A stretch of 64,000 bases of DNA from Corynebacterium sp. KPL1814 (GTDB taxonomy: Bacteria > Actinomycetota > Actinomycetes > Mycobacteriales > Mycobacteriaceae). Below, in pieces: positions 13,869 to 22,501 of the stretch. Location: positions 267,451 through 331,450 of the forward strand of contig NZ_KI515776.1 of NCBI RefSeq assembly GCF_000478175.1, given 5' to 3'. Each line of letters starts with the position of its first letter. Positions within the stretch are counted from its first letter, which is position 1. Below the pieces are notes generated by a model, which saw only the letters and a program-made list of their open reading frames with translations, was not told the origin of the DNA and did no database searches. The translations under genes were made by a program, and so were the position numbers.

Positions 13869-16454
13869 GTGGCTTTATACCGGAAATACCGTCCAGCAAC
13901 GTTTGCCGAGGTCGTGGGGCAAGAGCAGGTCACCACGCCGCTATCTGCCGCCCTCGACGCGGGGCGCATCAACCACGCCTACCTCTTTTCCGGCCCGCGC
14001 GGCTGCGGTAAGACGTCTTCGGCGCGGATTATGGCCCGCTCGCTCAACTGCGAGCACGGGCCCACGTCGACGCCGTGCGGCAAGTGCGATTCGTGCGTGT
14101 CGCTCGCGCCCGGCGGCCCTGGCAACCTGGACGTGACGGAGCTCGACGCCGCCTCGCACAATGGCGTGGAGGACATGCGCGAGCTGCGCGACCGCGCCTA
14201 CTATGCGCCGGCGGAATCGCGCTACCGCATCTTCATCATCGACGAGGCGCACATGATTTCCCCGTCCGGTGCCAACGCGTTGCTCAAGGTGGTCGAAGAG
14301 CCGCCCGAGCACGTGATTTTTATCTTTGCGACGACGGAGCCGGAAAAAATCATCGGCACCATTCGCTCCCGTACGCACCACTATCCCTTCCGCTTGCTTA
14401 CCCCGCCCGCGATGAAGGGGCTGCTGCAAAAGACCGTGGCCGCCGAGGGCGTGCAGGTCGAAGACGCCGTCTATCCCATGGTCATCGAGGCCGGCGGCGG
14501 TTCCCCGCGCGATACCCTGTCGCTGCTGGACCAGCTTTTGGCCGGCGCGGGTCCCAATGGTCTGACCTATGACCTCGCGCGCCCGCTGCTGGGCGTTACG
14601 GACGTCACGCTTCTCGATGACACCATCGCCACCCTCGCCGAAAACGACAAGGCCGGTCTTTTTGCGCAGATAGACAACGTCATCGAGGCCGGCCACGACC
14701 CGCGCCGGTTTGCGGTGGATTTGCTCGACCGATTGCGCGACCTGATGATCCTGCAGGCCGTGCCGGGCGCTATCGATGCCGGCCTAGTTTCCGCGCCCAC
14801 CGACCGCGCCGAGGTGCTCACCTCCCAAGCGCAGCGTTTTTCCGGCCCGCAGCTAACTTATCTTGCCTCCACCGTCAATGACCGCATCAGCGATCTGACC
14901 GGGGCCACCTCGCCGCGCCTACTGCTCGAAATCATGTGCGCCCACTTGCTCATTGGTACCTCGTCCGGCGCGGCACCGAGTGCGGCATCCGCAGCCCAGC
15001 CAGCCCAACCCAGCGGCGCCCCGCAATCCGCGCAGACGGAACAGTTCAACCATGCTGGCCAAGGCGCACAGTCTGCACAGTCACCGCAGGCAGGACAGCC
15101 GGGCCAGTCAGCACCCTCTGCAGGAAACGGGCCAGCCTTTTCGGGCGCCCAGGATCCGCAGTCGGCAGCGGCCGCCATCATCGCGCGGCGCCGTGCAAAG
15201 TCCCAGGCTCAGCAAAACCAGGCCGCTACTGGCTCCACTGCTTCAGAGGCACCTGGACAACAACGGAATCAAGCGGCCGCGGGCACCGGGGCACCGGAGC
15301 CGGCCCCGGAATCGGCATCACCGTCAGCATTGTCATCGCCGTCTCAACCTGAGCAAACACACGAGCAGCGGGAGGCAACGGCGCAGCAATCGCAGGCCGG
15401 GCATGAGGACGCAGCGCAGCCGGCAGGAGCTGAGAATGAGGAACAATCAGCATCGTGGCCTGCGCAATCGAGCGCGGAGTATACGCAGCCGGGGCAGCAG
15501 CAAAAGGCTGGGCCATCTGATCAGGCAGAGCAGCCAGAAAGAGCTGATTGGGCTGGGCAGCCTGAGCAGCAGTCCACGGATTCGCAGTCTAGCGATGTGC
15601 CTGAAAAGGACGCTTCGGCTACCGAGGCAGGCGGCGACGTAGAAACTGACGGTAGCGCGAATCCATGGGGCCAGGAGCGCCAGGTTCCGCAGAATGCGCC
15701 AGGCCGAGGCAACGGCCAGGCGGAACCGCTGGAGAAACCGGTGCCGGCGGCGCCAGCGCAGCCGGAGAGGCAGGACCAGTCGAAGGGGGCATCGGCAAGC
15801 GGCGATGACGGTGATTTCGTGGAGGCAGTGAAGCGGAAATGGGTGGAGCTGAGGGGGAGCGTCGGCAAGCGTAATAAGGTTGCCGAAATCATGCTTGCCG
15901 AAGCCCGCGTGCTCGGGTTCCGCGATAATACGCTGACGCTGGGGCATACCACCGGTGCGCTGGCAGAACGCATCAATGCGCCGGCGAATAATTCCGTCAT
16001 TGTGGACGTGCTGCGGGAGGAATTCCAGCGCGATATTCAGGTCAACTGCGTGGTAGGCACGGACCCGAAGACCGCCGGGTTCGATGCGCCGCGGGCGCCG
16101 CACAGCAAACCCGAATGGAACCCCAACGCACCCGAACGCGAGCCGAGCGACGACAAGGAGGCAGAGAGTAAGCCCGGGTGGCGCTCGCGCATTGCCAAGG
16201 CAACCGAGGTGGCGAAGCAGCGCGATGATGAATTCGCGCGCACGCCGCAATTTAGCAACGGGGTGCCGCTGCCGCCCGAGCCAGAAAGCCCCGCGGACGA
16301 GCCGCCGCCGGAAGAACCGCCGGCCTATACGCGCGATGACGAAGAACGCGACATGGTCGAAGCCGCGCAGTCCGCAGGCGAAATGGACCACCGCAGCGCC
16401 ACTGAGATAGCGATAGAACTCGTGGAAAAGGAACTAGGCGCACGCCGTGTATAG
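13869..16454 (+). CDS. dnaX: DNA polymerase III subunit gamma/tau
   Basis: 861 residues. The AAA+ clamp-loader motor occupies residues 1-~370: Walker A GPRGCGKT at 42-49, zinc Cys at 61, 70, 73 and 76, Walker B FIIDEAHM, sensor 1 FATTEPEK and the SRTHHYPFRL arginine finger. Residues ~375-640 are a low-complexity Gln/Ala/Pro/Ser/Glu-rich linker. A folded C-terminal domain (about 650-760, KRKWVELRGSVGKRNKVAEI) resembles tau domain V, followed by an acidic tail. It loads the sliding clamp and couples polymerase to helicase. GTG start, possibly leaderless. The linker is unusually long compared with E. coli tau (643 residues in total). Confidence 0.97.
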   Translation: MALYRKYRPATFAEVVGQEQVTTPLSAALDAGRINHAYLFSGPRGCGKTSSARIMARSLNCEHGPTSTPCGKCDSCVSLAPGGPGNLDVTELDAASHNGVEDMRELRDRAYYAPAESRYRIFIIDEAHMISPSGANALLKVVEEPPEHVIFIFATTEPEKIIGTIRSRTHHYPFRLLTPPAMKGLLQKTVAAEGVQVEDAVYPMVIEAGGGSPRDTLSLLDQLLAGAGPNGLTYDLARPLLGVTDVTLLDDTIATLAENDKAGLFAQIDNVIEAGHDPRRFAVDLLDRLRDLMILQAVPGAIDAGLVSAPTDRAEVLTSQAQRFSGPQLTYLASTVNDRISDLTGATSPRLLLEIMCAHLLIGTSSGAAPSAASAAQPAQPSGAPQSAQTEQFNHAGQGAQSAQSPQAGQPGQSAPSAGNGPAFSGAQDPQSAAAAIIARRRAKSQAQQNQAATGSTASEAPGQQRNQAAAGTGAPEPAPESASPSALSSPSQPEQTHEQREATAQQSQAGHEDAAQPAGAENEEQSASWPAQSSAEYTQPGQQQKAGPSDQAEQPERADWAGQPEQQSTDSQSSDVPEKDASATEAGGDVETDGSANPWGQERQVPQNAPGRGNGQAEPLEKPVPAAPAQPERQDQSKGASASGDDGDFVEAVKRKWVELRGSVGKRNKVAEIMLAEARVLGFRDNTLTLGHTTGALAERINAPANNSVIVDVLREEFQRDIQVNCVVGTDPKTAGFDAPRAPHSKPEWNPNAPEREPSDDKEAESKPGWRSRIAKATEVAKQRDDEFARTPQFSNGVPLPPEPESPADEPPPEEPPAYTRDDEERDMVEAAQSAGEMDHRSATEIAIELVEKELGARRV
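15788..15800 (+). repeat. Dispersed 13-mer GGCATCGGCAAGC (exact copy 3)
   Basis: Exact copy on the plus strand in the dnaX linker, encoding part of GASASG. It is preceded by GGG, as in copies 4 and 5. Confidence 0.8.
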
Positions 16455-16521
16455 GACTGTGGCACGGTAGACTCGAGCGGTAGCAAAGCTACAGTGGATT
16501 TATTTAGAAAGGACGAAAACT

Positions 16522-16887
16522 ATGGCTGAACAAGATTCCACCCCACAACCCAACGACATGAACGACCTCATCGCGCAGGCAGCGCAGGTGCAGGCCGAGC
16601 TGCAGAAGGCGCAGGAAGAAATCCTGGCCACCAACGTTGAGGGCAGCGCGGGCAATGGTCTGGTTAAGGTGACCATGACCGGTGGCGCCGAGCTGGTAGA
16701 CCTGCAGATTGATAAGTCCGTGGTTGACCCGGAGGACATCGACACGCTGCAGGACCTGGTGATGGGCGCGTTTAAGGATGCCCACGCCGCAGCGGGCAAG
16801 TTGGCACAGGAAAAGATTGGTCCCCTGTCGCAGGGCATGGGCGGCCAGGGTGGACCGTCGATGGATGACATGTTCGGCGGCTTCTAA
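16522..16887 (+). CDS. ybaB: YbaB/EbfC nucleoid-associated protein
   Basis: 121 residues. The YbaB core has an amphipathic helix (NDLIAQAAQVQAELQKAQEEI), a strand part with GNGLVKVTMTGGAELVDLQID, and a second long helix with LVMGAFKDAHAAAGKLAQEK. The Gly-rich tail (GGQGGPSMDDMFGGF) is typical. It is a small dimeric DNA-binding protein, usually encoded between dnaX and recR as here. RBS AGAAAGGAC is well placed. A hairpin terminator follows, so part of the transcript may end before recR. Confidence 0.95.
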   Translation: MAEQDSTPQPNDMNDLIAQAAQVQAELQKAQEEILATNVEGSAGNGLVKVTMTGGAELVDLQIDKSVVDPEDIDTLQDLVMGAFKDAHAAAGKLAQEKIGPLSQGMGGQGGPSMDDMFGGF

Positions 16888-16904
16888 CCGCGCGATATTC
16901 TTAA

Positions 16905-16938
16905 AAGGCCGTTGCCCCGGTGATGGGGCCGCGGCCTT
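16905..16938 (+). terminator. Hairpin between ybaB and recR
   Basis: AAGGCCG-TT-GCCCC pairs with GGGGC-CG-CGGCCTT around a six-base loop, shortly followed by AATTTT. It is probably a partial terminator that reduces read-through from dnaX-ybaB into recR. Confidence 0.6.
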
Positions 16939-16959
16939 GACGTAATTTTGGGAGTTGTG

Positions 16960-17616
16960 GTGTTTGAAGGACCTCTGCAGGACCTCATTGATGAGTTTTC
17001 GCGCCTACCGGGCATCGGCCCGAAGTCGGCGCAGCGTATCGCGTTTCATGTGTTGCAAATGGAACCGGAGGATATCGAGCGCCTGCAAAATGCCTTAGGC
17101 GGCGTGCGCGACGGCGTTACTTTCTGCCGTATTTGTTGCAATATTTCGCGCGAGGATGTGTGCCGGATTTGCATCAATTCGCAGCGCGACGCCTCGACTA
17201 TTTGCGTTGTGGAGGAGCCGAAGGACATCCAGGTCATCGAGCGCACGGGTGAGTACGAGGGGCGCTACCACGTGCTTGGCGGTGCGCTGGATCCGCTGGC
17301 CAATGTTGGGCCGAAGGATTTGAATATTTCCACGCTCCTCCAGCGGCTGGGCGGGGTGCTGCCGGATAGGGAGTTGGCGGATTCCACGCCAGAGGCCCCG
17401 CTTTACGACGACACCCCTACCATCCGTGAGGTCATCCTCGCCACCGACCCGAATACGGAGGGCGAGGCCACCGCGGCTTACCTGGTGCGGTTATTGCGGG
17501 ACTTTCCCGATTTGAAGATCACCAGATTGGCCTCCGGCATGCCGCTCGGAGGCGATTTGGAGTTCGTGGACGAGCTCACCTTGTCCCGTGCGCTTTCGGG
17601 GCGCTTGACCATTTAG
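16960..17616 (+). CDS. recR: Recombination mediator RecR
   Basis: 218 residues. It opens with [29 protein letters not shown], which contains the HhH motif. A C4 zinc finger follows ([16 protein letters not shown]), then a TOPRIM domain with VVEEPKD and [14 protein letters not shown]. RecR works with RecO/RecF to load RecA on gapped DNA. GTG at 16960 is chosen because GGAG lies 5 bp upstream and the family begins at FEGP; the open frame reaches back to TTG at 16948. Confidence 0.96.
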   Translation: MFEGPLQDLIDEFSRLPGIGPKSAQRIAFHVLQMEPEDIERLQNALGGVRDGVTFCRICCNISREDVCRICINSQRDASTICVVEEPKDIQVIERTGEYEGRYHVLGGALDPLANVGPKDLNISTLLQRLGGVLPDRELADSTPEAPLYDDTPTIREVILATDPNTEGEATAAYLVRLLRDFPDLKITRLASGMPLGGDLEFVDELTLSRALSGRLTI

Positions 17617-17677
17617 GAGTCCGCAGACTAACCGCGGTGCCATTCGGTAACGGCCTGGGACAATTGGTTTTCGCGGT

Positions 17678-18775
17678 TTAGGGCACGGCGGCGGTCGGCC
17701 CGCGTGGCGCGCGGCCAGTAAAGACTGGGGGAGGCGCATTCGGCTCCGGTGGCGACGCCGAGTCTGGCGGTGGCGCCGAACGTGACGGTGCAGCGGAGCC
17801 CGGCGGGGCGGGGCGGTCCGTGTGGCGCGGATGCGGCGGCAGCCAGGCGATGCGCCCGTTGATGCGCGCCATTCGCCCGCGCCCCGGAAGGCCGTTGATG
17901 GAATTGTGGTACGGGCACAAAAGGCACATATTCGCCGGGTGGGTGTGGCCACCACGGGCGTATTCGAAGATGTGGTGGGCTTGGCATTCAGTGGCGGGGC
18001 GTCTGCAAGCGGGCCAAGCGCAGCGCGCGCCTTCGGCCTCGAGCATGCGGCGCTGCTTGGCGGAGGCGTGGCGGGCACGGTAGAGATTGACGGGGCCTTC
18101 CTCGGGGTGGATGAGGGTGAAAAGTCCGGCTCCGGCGAGCGTGCGGCGGAGGAGATCGGCACCGGTGATGGTGGCGCCGTTGGTCATGGCGAGGCGGACT
18201 TCTGAGCCCTCGCCGCGCAGGATCTTCAGGTAATCTGGCAGCTCGATGATGACATTGGTGGTCACGCTGGTCGGCGCGACGGCGCGGGAACCGGTGAGCC
18301 AAGCGAGGGGATTATCCTTCGCAGCGGCCCAAATATCGGCCATTTCGGTGGCGGGGCCGGTAAAGCTCAGCGTGGTTTTCTCGCCGTGCAGGATGCGGCG
18401 CCCGCCGTCTTCGCGTTCGGGCGGCGGGGCGATTTCGCGCAGCAGGCGCGTGGCGGCGCGGGACACTTCGGCGGTGGTCCCAGCGGTAGCGCACAGGGTT
18501 TCGCGGAAGCGCCAGCGCTCGGTGGCATTCTTCACGCGCCGGGAACGGCGGGCGATGAGCGCGAGCGTGGCTAGGCTGTGCTGGTTGCGGCGCGCGGCGG
18601 CTAGGGCGCGGCGTTGATAGCGCGAGTGGCTGGTAGGTGCGAGGAAAGCCTCGGCGGTGCGGCGCAGATCGCGCGCGTGGTCCGCAGGCAGGGGCAGGTC
18701 AGCGGCGGCGTAGGCCTCTTCAATCAGGTCTACGCCGCGCTTGGCGATGTCCCCCAGCTGCTCCAATAATGTCAT
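17678..18775 (-). CDS. HNH endonuclease-domain protein (DUF222/13E12 type), C-terminus probably frameshifted
   Basis: 365 residues. An N-terminal helical DUF222-like region is followed at about residue 255 by a Cys4-HNH module: CAWPACRRPATECQAHHIFEYARGG, then CLLCPYHN. The family is a multi-copy, mobile-like group in actinobacteria with presumed nuclease activity. After the HNH module the frame turns into a Pro/Ala/Ser-rich tail ending GPTAAVP. An adjacent frame instead gives TFGATARLGVATGAECASP and ends NRENQLSQAVTEWHRG at 17628, which reads like the authentic C-terminus. A frameshift near the C-rich tract around 17800-17816 is therefore likely. The gene sits between recR and gatD, as an accessory insertion in an otherwise core region. 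Confidence 0.8.
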   Translation of the reverse strand: MTLLEQLGDIAKRGVDLIEEAYAAADLPLPADHARDLRRTAEAFLAPTSHSRYQRRALAAARRNQHSLATLALIARRSRRVKNATERWRFRETLCATAGTTAEVSRAATRLLREIAPPPEREDGGRRILHGEKTTLSFTGPATEMADIWAAAKDNPLAWLTGSRAVAPTSVTTNVIIELPDYLKILRGEGSEVRLAMTNGATITGADLLRRTLAGAGLFTLIHPEEGPVNLYRARHASAKQRRMLEAEGARCAWPACRRPATECQAHHIFEYARGGHTHPANMCLLCPYHNSINGLPGRGRMARINGRIAWLPPHPRHTDRPAPPGSAAPSRSAPPPDSASPPEPNAPPPVFTGRAPRGPTAAVP

Positions 18776-18826
18776 GCCCCGCAGCCTAGGGTTGGGGCCT
18801 GGGAGCTACAAGGCGGCCGAGCCCAG

Positions 18827-18898
18827 CCTGTGGATAACTTGGCTCAAATCGGCCCGTTTGGGTCGTGAGGGCCGAGAATTGGCGAAGTTATCCACAGG
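18827..18898. promoter_or_regulatory. Inverted pair of perfect DnaA boxes
   Basis: CCTGTGGATAACTT (18827-18840) and AAGTTATCCACAGG (18885-18898) are perfect inverted repeats 44 bp apart. Each contains the DnaA-box consensus TTATCCACA in opposite orientation. They occupy most of the gap between gatD and the HNH gene. They could bind DnaA, or together form the arms of a large hairpin. Confidence 0.65.
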
Positions 18899-18899
18899 T

Positions 18900-19673
18900 T
18901 TAGCGCTGGGAGCGCGGTGGCTCGGCGGCGTTGAAGCGCTCGGTGCGCAGGCGGTCGACGGCGGGGATATCCAGCGGATCGAGATCGGCGAGCGGGATGC
19001 CCATGGCTTGGGCGAGGAGCAGATCCGCGAGCTGCGGGTTGCGGGCCAGGGCGGGGCCGTGCATATAGGTGGCGATGACGCTGCCCTGCACGGCGCCTTC
19101 GTAGGTGCGTTGGGTGGAGCCGTCGGCGAGGTCTGCGGTGGCGGCCTGGTCGGCATTGCCATTGCCGCGGGTGAGGGTTCCCAGCGGTTGGGCGGACGGG
19201 CCGAGGATGGTCGCGCCCAAGTGGTTTTCGAAGCCGGTGAGCGGCTCGGTGAGATCTGCGGTCACGCCGGCGCCGGTAGGGGTGGAGGATACCTCGCCGA
19301 TGGCGCGGTCTTGCATGCCGGCGGTGGTGGCATCGATAAGCCCGACGCCATCGATAACCCGGCCGGAGGCGCGGAAGGACTCGCCGAGGACCTGCAGGCC
19401 AGCGCAAATGGCCAAGATGGGGCGGCCGGCCGTGGCGGCGCGGGTTAGCCCGCCATCGGCAATGAGGTGCTCCGCGGCAAGAATCTGCGCGGTGTCTTCG
19501 CCGCCGCCGATGGTATAAATATCCAGCGTCTCAGGCACGGGTTCGCCAAGCCGGATGGGGTGAATTCCGGCGTCGAGGCCGCGCATGCGGGCGCGTTGGC
19601 GCAGCACGAGGGCGTTGCCGTCATCGCCGTAGGTACCGAGGACATCGGGAAGCACTAGGCCGATATTAAGCAT
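18900..19673 (-). CDS. gatD: Lipid II isoglutaminyl synthase, glutaminase subunit GatD
   Basis: 257 residues, a class I glutamine amidotransferase-like domain. The nucleophile Cys90 is in ILAICAGLQVLGE and the catalytic His in ATYMHGPALARNP. GGGEDTAQ and GFENHLGATILG are also characteristic. GatD releases ammonia from glutamine and channels it to MurT, which amidates D-Glu of the lipid II stem peptide to D-isoglutamine. This step is needed for efficient crosslinking in actinobacteria. The coding region overlaps the end of murT by 8 bp, in the same direction, so the two are translationally coupled. Confidence 0.94.
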   Translation of the reverse strand: MLNIGLVLPDVLGTYGDDGNALVLRQRARMRGLDAGIHPIRLGEPVPETLDIYTIGGGEDTAQILAAEHLIADGGLTRAATAGRPILAICAGLQVLGESFRASGRVIDGVGLIDATTAGMQDRAIGEVSSTPTGAGVTADLTEPLTGFENHLGATILGPSAQPLGTLTRGNGNADQAATADLADGSTQRTYEGAVQGSVIATYMHGPALARNPQLADLLLAQAMGIPLADLDPLDIPAVDRLRTERFNAAEPPRSQR

Positions 19674-20943
19674 TATTAGCCTCCTTGGACAGGGCCTTTT
19701 TCAGATCGCGGAAGGCGGTGTAATTGGCAAGGACCTCGATGCGGCCCTCGGGGCAGGCGGCGAGCGCATCCATGGGATCTGGGATGAGTTCGTGAGTGAT
19801 ATCCGCGTACACGAGGCGGACGGCAAGGTCGGTGCCGCGCTCGCCGGCGGCCTTGACGCTGAGCCCGTTAAAGCCCTCGAATTTCACGTCCCAGAGCCAG
19901 GACATGTCGATGCCATCGGCAACCTGCCCGTTCGTGGCGATGACCAGCCCATCGGCGCTGCGGTCCACCATGGACAGGGCCTCTTGCCAGCCGGCGGGGT
20001 TCTTGGCCAGCAGCAGGCGAATCTCGCGGCCCTTCCAGTGGATGGTGGAATACCGGCCGGCGACGTCATCGATGCTTTCGGCCGCGGCAATAGCGCGATC
20101 CAAGTCCACGCCGAAGCCCTCGACGGCCGCAGCGATGGCTTGCGCGGCGTTACCGCGATTGGCGCGGCCCGGCAGCGCCAGGTTCAGCGGGCGCTTTGCG
20201 GTGGGGGTAATGACGCCATGCTTGTCGATGCCCCATGTCGGCTGCGGGCGGCGGAACTCGCGGCCATCGGCAAGCGGCTTTACTGCGTACCAGTCATCCT
20301 CGGTGCGCACGACGTGGCCGCCGGTGCGCGGGCAGGTGACGGAATCGCCGAGCCAGCCCGCGCCGGCGGAGACCCAAATGACGTTCTTGGCGTCATAGGC
20401 AACCGACGTCATGAGCACGTCATCGCAATTGGCGATGACCAGCATGTCCGGGTGGGCCTCCACGGCGCCGCGGAGGGCGCGCTCGATCTTGTTGATCTCG
20501 CCGACGCGGTCGAGCTGATCGCGGGTGAGGTTGAGCAGGACGAGCGCCTGCGGGTTGAGGTTATCGGCGACGTGCGGCACGTGCAGCTCGTCGACTTCGA
20601 GGACGAGGTGCGAGGCGTCCTTGCCAGCCATGAGTGCGGAGATGATGCCGGCGTCCATGTTATCGCCGCCGTCGTTGGTGGCGACGTGGTGCTCGGCGCG
20701 GATCGCGGCGGCGAGCATGCGGGTAGTGGTGGACTTGCCGTTGGTGCCGGTGACCAGCACGGCCGGGCGCCCGCCGCCCAAGTCGCTCATGATGGAGGGG
20801 TCAATGGCATTGGCGATAAGGCCGCCGATCATTCCGCCGGCGCCCCGGCCGGTGGCGCGGGAAGCGGTAGTGGCCAGCTTCGCGGCGGATGTCGCGGCGG
20901 TGGTGCGCAACTTCTTCAAGGCACCCGGGACTGAAAAACTCAT
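19666..20943 (-). CDS. murT: Lipid II isoglutaminyl synthase, Mur-ligase-like subunit MurT (zinc ribbon degenerate)
   Basis: 425 residues. ATP-binding GTNGKSTTTRML, then LEVDELHVPHV and LLNLTRDQLDRVGEINKI place it in the Mur ligase family. The C-terminal DUF1727 part follows (about 300-425). Characterised MurT proteins carry a four-Cys zinc ribbon inserted in the middle domain. Here that stretch (WLGDSVTCPRTGGHVVRTEDDW and onward to FRRPQP) retains only one Cys. The paired GatD and the core motifs are intact, so activity is expected, with a metal-free version of this subdomain. It is the first gene of the murT-gatD unit. Confidence 0.93.
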   Translation of the reverse strand: MSFSVPGALKKLRTTAATSAAKLATTASRATGRGAGGMIGGLIANAIDPSIMSDLGGGRPAVLVTGTNGKSTTTRMLAAAIRAEHHVATNDGGDNMDAGIISALMAGKDASHLVLEVDELHVPHVADNLNPQALVLLNLTRDQLDRVGEINKIERALRGAVEAHPDMLVIANCDDVLMTSVAYDAKNVIWVSAGAGWLGDSVTCPRTGGHVVRTEDDWYAVKPLADGREFRRPQPTWGIDKHGVITPTAKRPLNLALPGRANRGNAAQAIAAAVEGFGVDLDRAIAAAESIDDVAGRYSTIHWKGREIRLLLAKNPAGWQEALSMVDRSADGLVIATNGQVADGIDMSWLWDVKFEGFNGLSVKAAGERGTDLAVRLVYADITHELIPDPMDALAACPEGRIEVLANYTAFRDLKKALSKEANNA

Positions 20944-20970
20944 GCCCCCTAGGGTAGCCGGGGAAGTGGG

Positions 20971-22410
20971 TTAGGCGTTGTTCTTGGGCGCCGAGCCGCC
21001 AGAATTTCGCCGTCCCCGGCCGCGCCCGCCGCGCCTGCGCCGCCGCTTCTGGCTCTTGCTCTGGTTATTTCCGCCGCTTTTTTGCGGGGGCTGGCGCCGC
21101 GCAGTGGTGGGGTCTTCGATGCGGGTGAGGGCATCGAGAAACGCGGCATCAGACATCAGCGGGATACCCTTGCGCTGGGCGTGCATCGCCTTGCCCACGA
21201 GATCCGTGGTGACATTGCACACGACAAGCGATGCCTCGCGGGTGAGCTTTTCCGAATAGTTCAGCTCTTCGCGCATGAGGGCGGAGATAATCGTATCCGG
21301 GTCCTCCAGGATTTCGGGGGCCACGACGATTTCCATGCCGCGGCGCAGCTCCTTGCCGGGCTCGTATTTGCCGGGGTTGTGGTGCTGCACGGGGGCCTCG
21401 GCGGCATCGACGCGCACGTGCGAGCGCTGCAGGCCAAAGCGGTCGGCGCGGACATCGTCTGGGGCATAGCTGCGCACCGGGCCGCGCTGCTGGTGCTGGT
21501 AGAGCTGGATGAGCAGCTCCGTCTCCTCCCGCGAGGTCTCCTGCTCCGGGCGGCGGGCGCGTTCCACTGTTGCCTTTGGATCGGCATCCAGGCCATTCTG
21601 CTTAGCGACGCCCCTCAGCCGCACATCATTCGACCGCACCCCCTGCGCATACGAGGTGGCCAAGGTATCGATGATGCGCACGGGCGCGGGCATGTGGCCC
21701 ACCTTCTGGCGGCGCCGCTTGCCCTTATTGCGCCCGCGGTTGCGCGCGCGGTTTTGGCGGGCGGCGGTCATCATCGCGCGGCGGGCCTCGGCGACGATAA
21801 AGCCCCAGGTATAGGGGATATCGTGGACGACGAGGGTGCGGCCATCGATAAGCTTATCCAGCGACTTGAGGACTCTGCTAAAGGCCGGTGCCTGCTCGAT
21901 ATCCGCGACGGTCAGCCCGTGGAGGTGGTGCGGGCCGGCGTCGATATCCGGCTTGAGCACGGCGTGGAAGCGCTGGCCAATATCGCCGGCATTATCAAAG
22001 GCCACCGCATCGATGGTGACGATGCGGCCGGTCGAGGGGTGGATGCCCGTGGTCTGCAGGGTGAGGGCCACGTAGGGGTGCTTGGTGACGGTCTCGGCTT
22101 TTTCCGGCTGCTTTTGCGCGGCGCTGTCCGCGGTGGATGCGGAGGCCTCGGATGCTGTGGGGCTTGGAGCGGCCGAAGCGGCTGTATCGGCCGGGGTTTT
22201 CGGCTTCGCCGGCCCGCCGGAGGGGCGGACGGCGCGGCGCGGCCGAGACCGGCGCGGGCCCGGCTGCGCGGGGTCGGCGTCAGGATTGGCGGAGTCGGCT
22301 GCGGAGTGAGGGGACGCCTGGGCGTGGGTCCTAGCCGCATGCTGGGACGCCATAGTCGCCGGCGAGGGAGCCTGCGGCGACCGTGGGGAGGGGCCAGGTG
22401 TGTTATTCAT
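20971..22410 (-). CDS. Degenerate DnaQ-type exonuclease domain plus BRCT-like domain, basic C-terminal tail
   Basis: 479 residues. Residues 1-~110 are a Pro/Ala/Ser-rich disordered lead. Residues ~112-240 align with the epsilon/DnaQ 3'-5' exonuclease fold (PYVALTLQTTGIHP, RIVTIDAVAFD, LTVADIEQAPAF). However, the Exo I D-x-E becomes T-x-Q, and the Exo II Asp is replaced in VVHDIPYTWGFI. Residues ~370-440 look like a BRCT domain (REASLVVCNVTTDLVGKAM, then RKGIPLMSDAAFLDAL). The end is Arg/Gly-rich and probably binds nucleic acid. Activity as an exonuclease is unlikely; a scaffolding or DNA/RNA-binding role is inferred. Confidence 0.7.
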   Translation of the reverse strand: MNNTPGPSPRSPQAPSPATMASQHAARTHAQASPHSAADSANPDADPAQPGPRRSRPRRAVRPSGGPAKPKTPADTAASAAPSPTASEASASTADSAAQKQPEKAETVTKHPYVALTLQTTGIHPSTGRIVTIDAVAFDNAGDIGQRFHAVLKPDIDAGPHHLHGLTVADIEQAPAFSRVLKSLDKLIDGRTLVVHDIPYTWGFIVAEARRAMMTAARQNRARNRGRNKGKRRRQKVGHMPAPVRIIDTLATSYAQGVRSNDVRLRGVAKQNGLDADPKATVERARRPEQETSREETELLIQLYQHQQRGPVRSYAPDDVRADRFGLQRSHVRVDAAEAPVQHHNPGKYEPGKELRRGMEIVVAPEILEDPDTIISALMREELNYSEKLTREASLVVCNVTTDLVGKAMHAQRKGIPLMSDAAFLDALTRIEDPTTARRQPPQKSGGNNQSKSQKRRRRRGGRGRGRRNSGGSAPKNNA

Positions 22411-22481
22411 CAGCCTTAGTCTAGTATCCCGGAATTCCTGTGGCGGGACAGGGCGCGCCGGGCTTTTTCGTTGCCTAATCC

Positions 22482-22501
22482 GGTTTAGTGGAAACTAAAC
22501 C
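22482..22501 (-). terminator. Short hairpin overlapping the stop of the tail-anchored protein gene
   Basis: GGTTTAGT (22482-22489) and ACTAAACC (22494-22501) form a perfect 8-bp stem with a four-base loop. The stop codon lies inside the stem. No good T-run follows, so the role is uncertain. Confidence 0.4.

Noticed and set aside
15447-16391. A 314-codon minus-strand frame over the dnaX 3' half
   Set aside because: Composition (Arg/Leu-rich) and lack of motifs point to a shadow of the low-complexity linker and tail.
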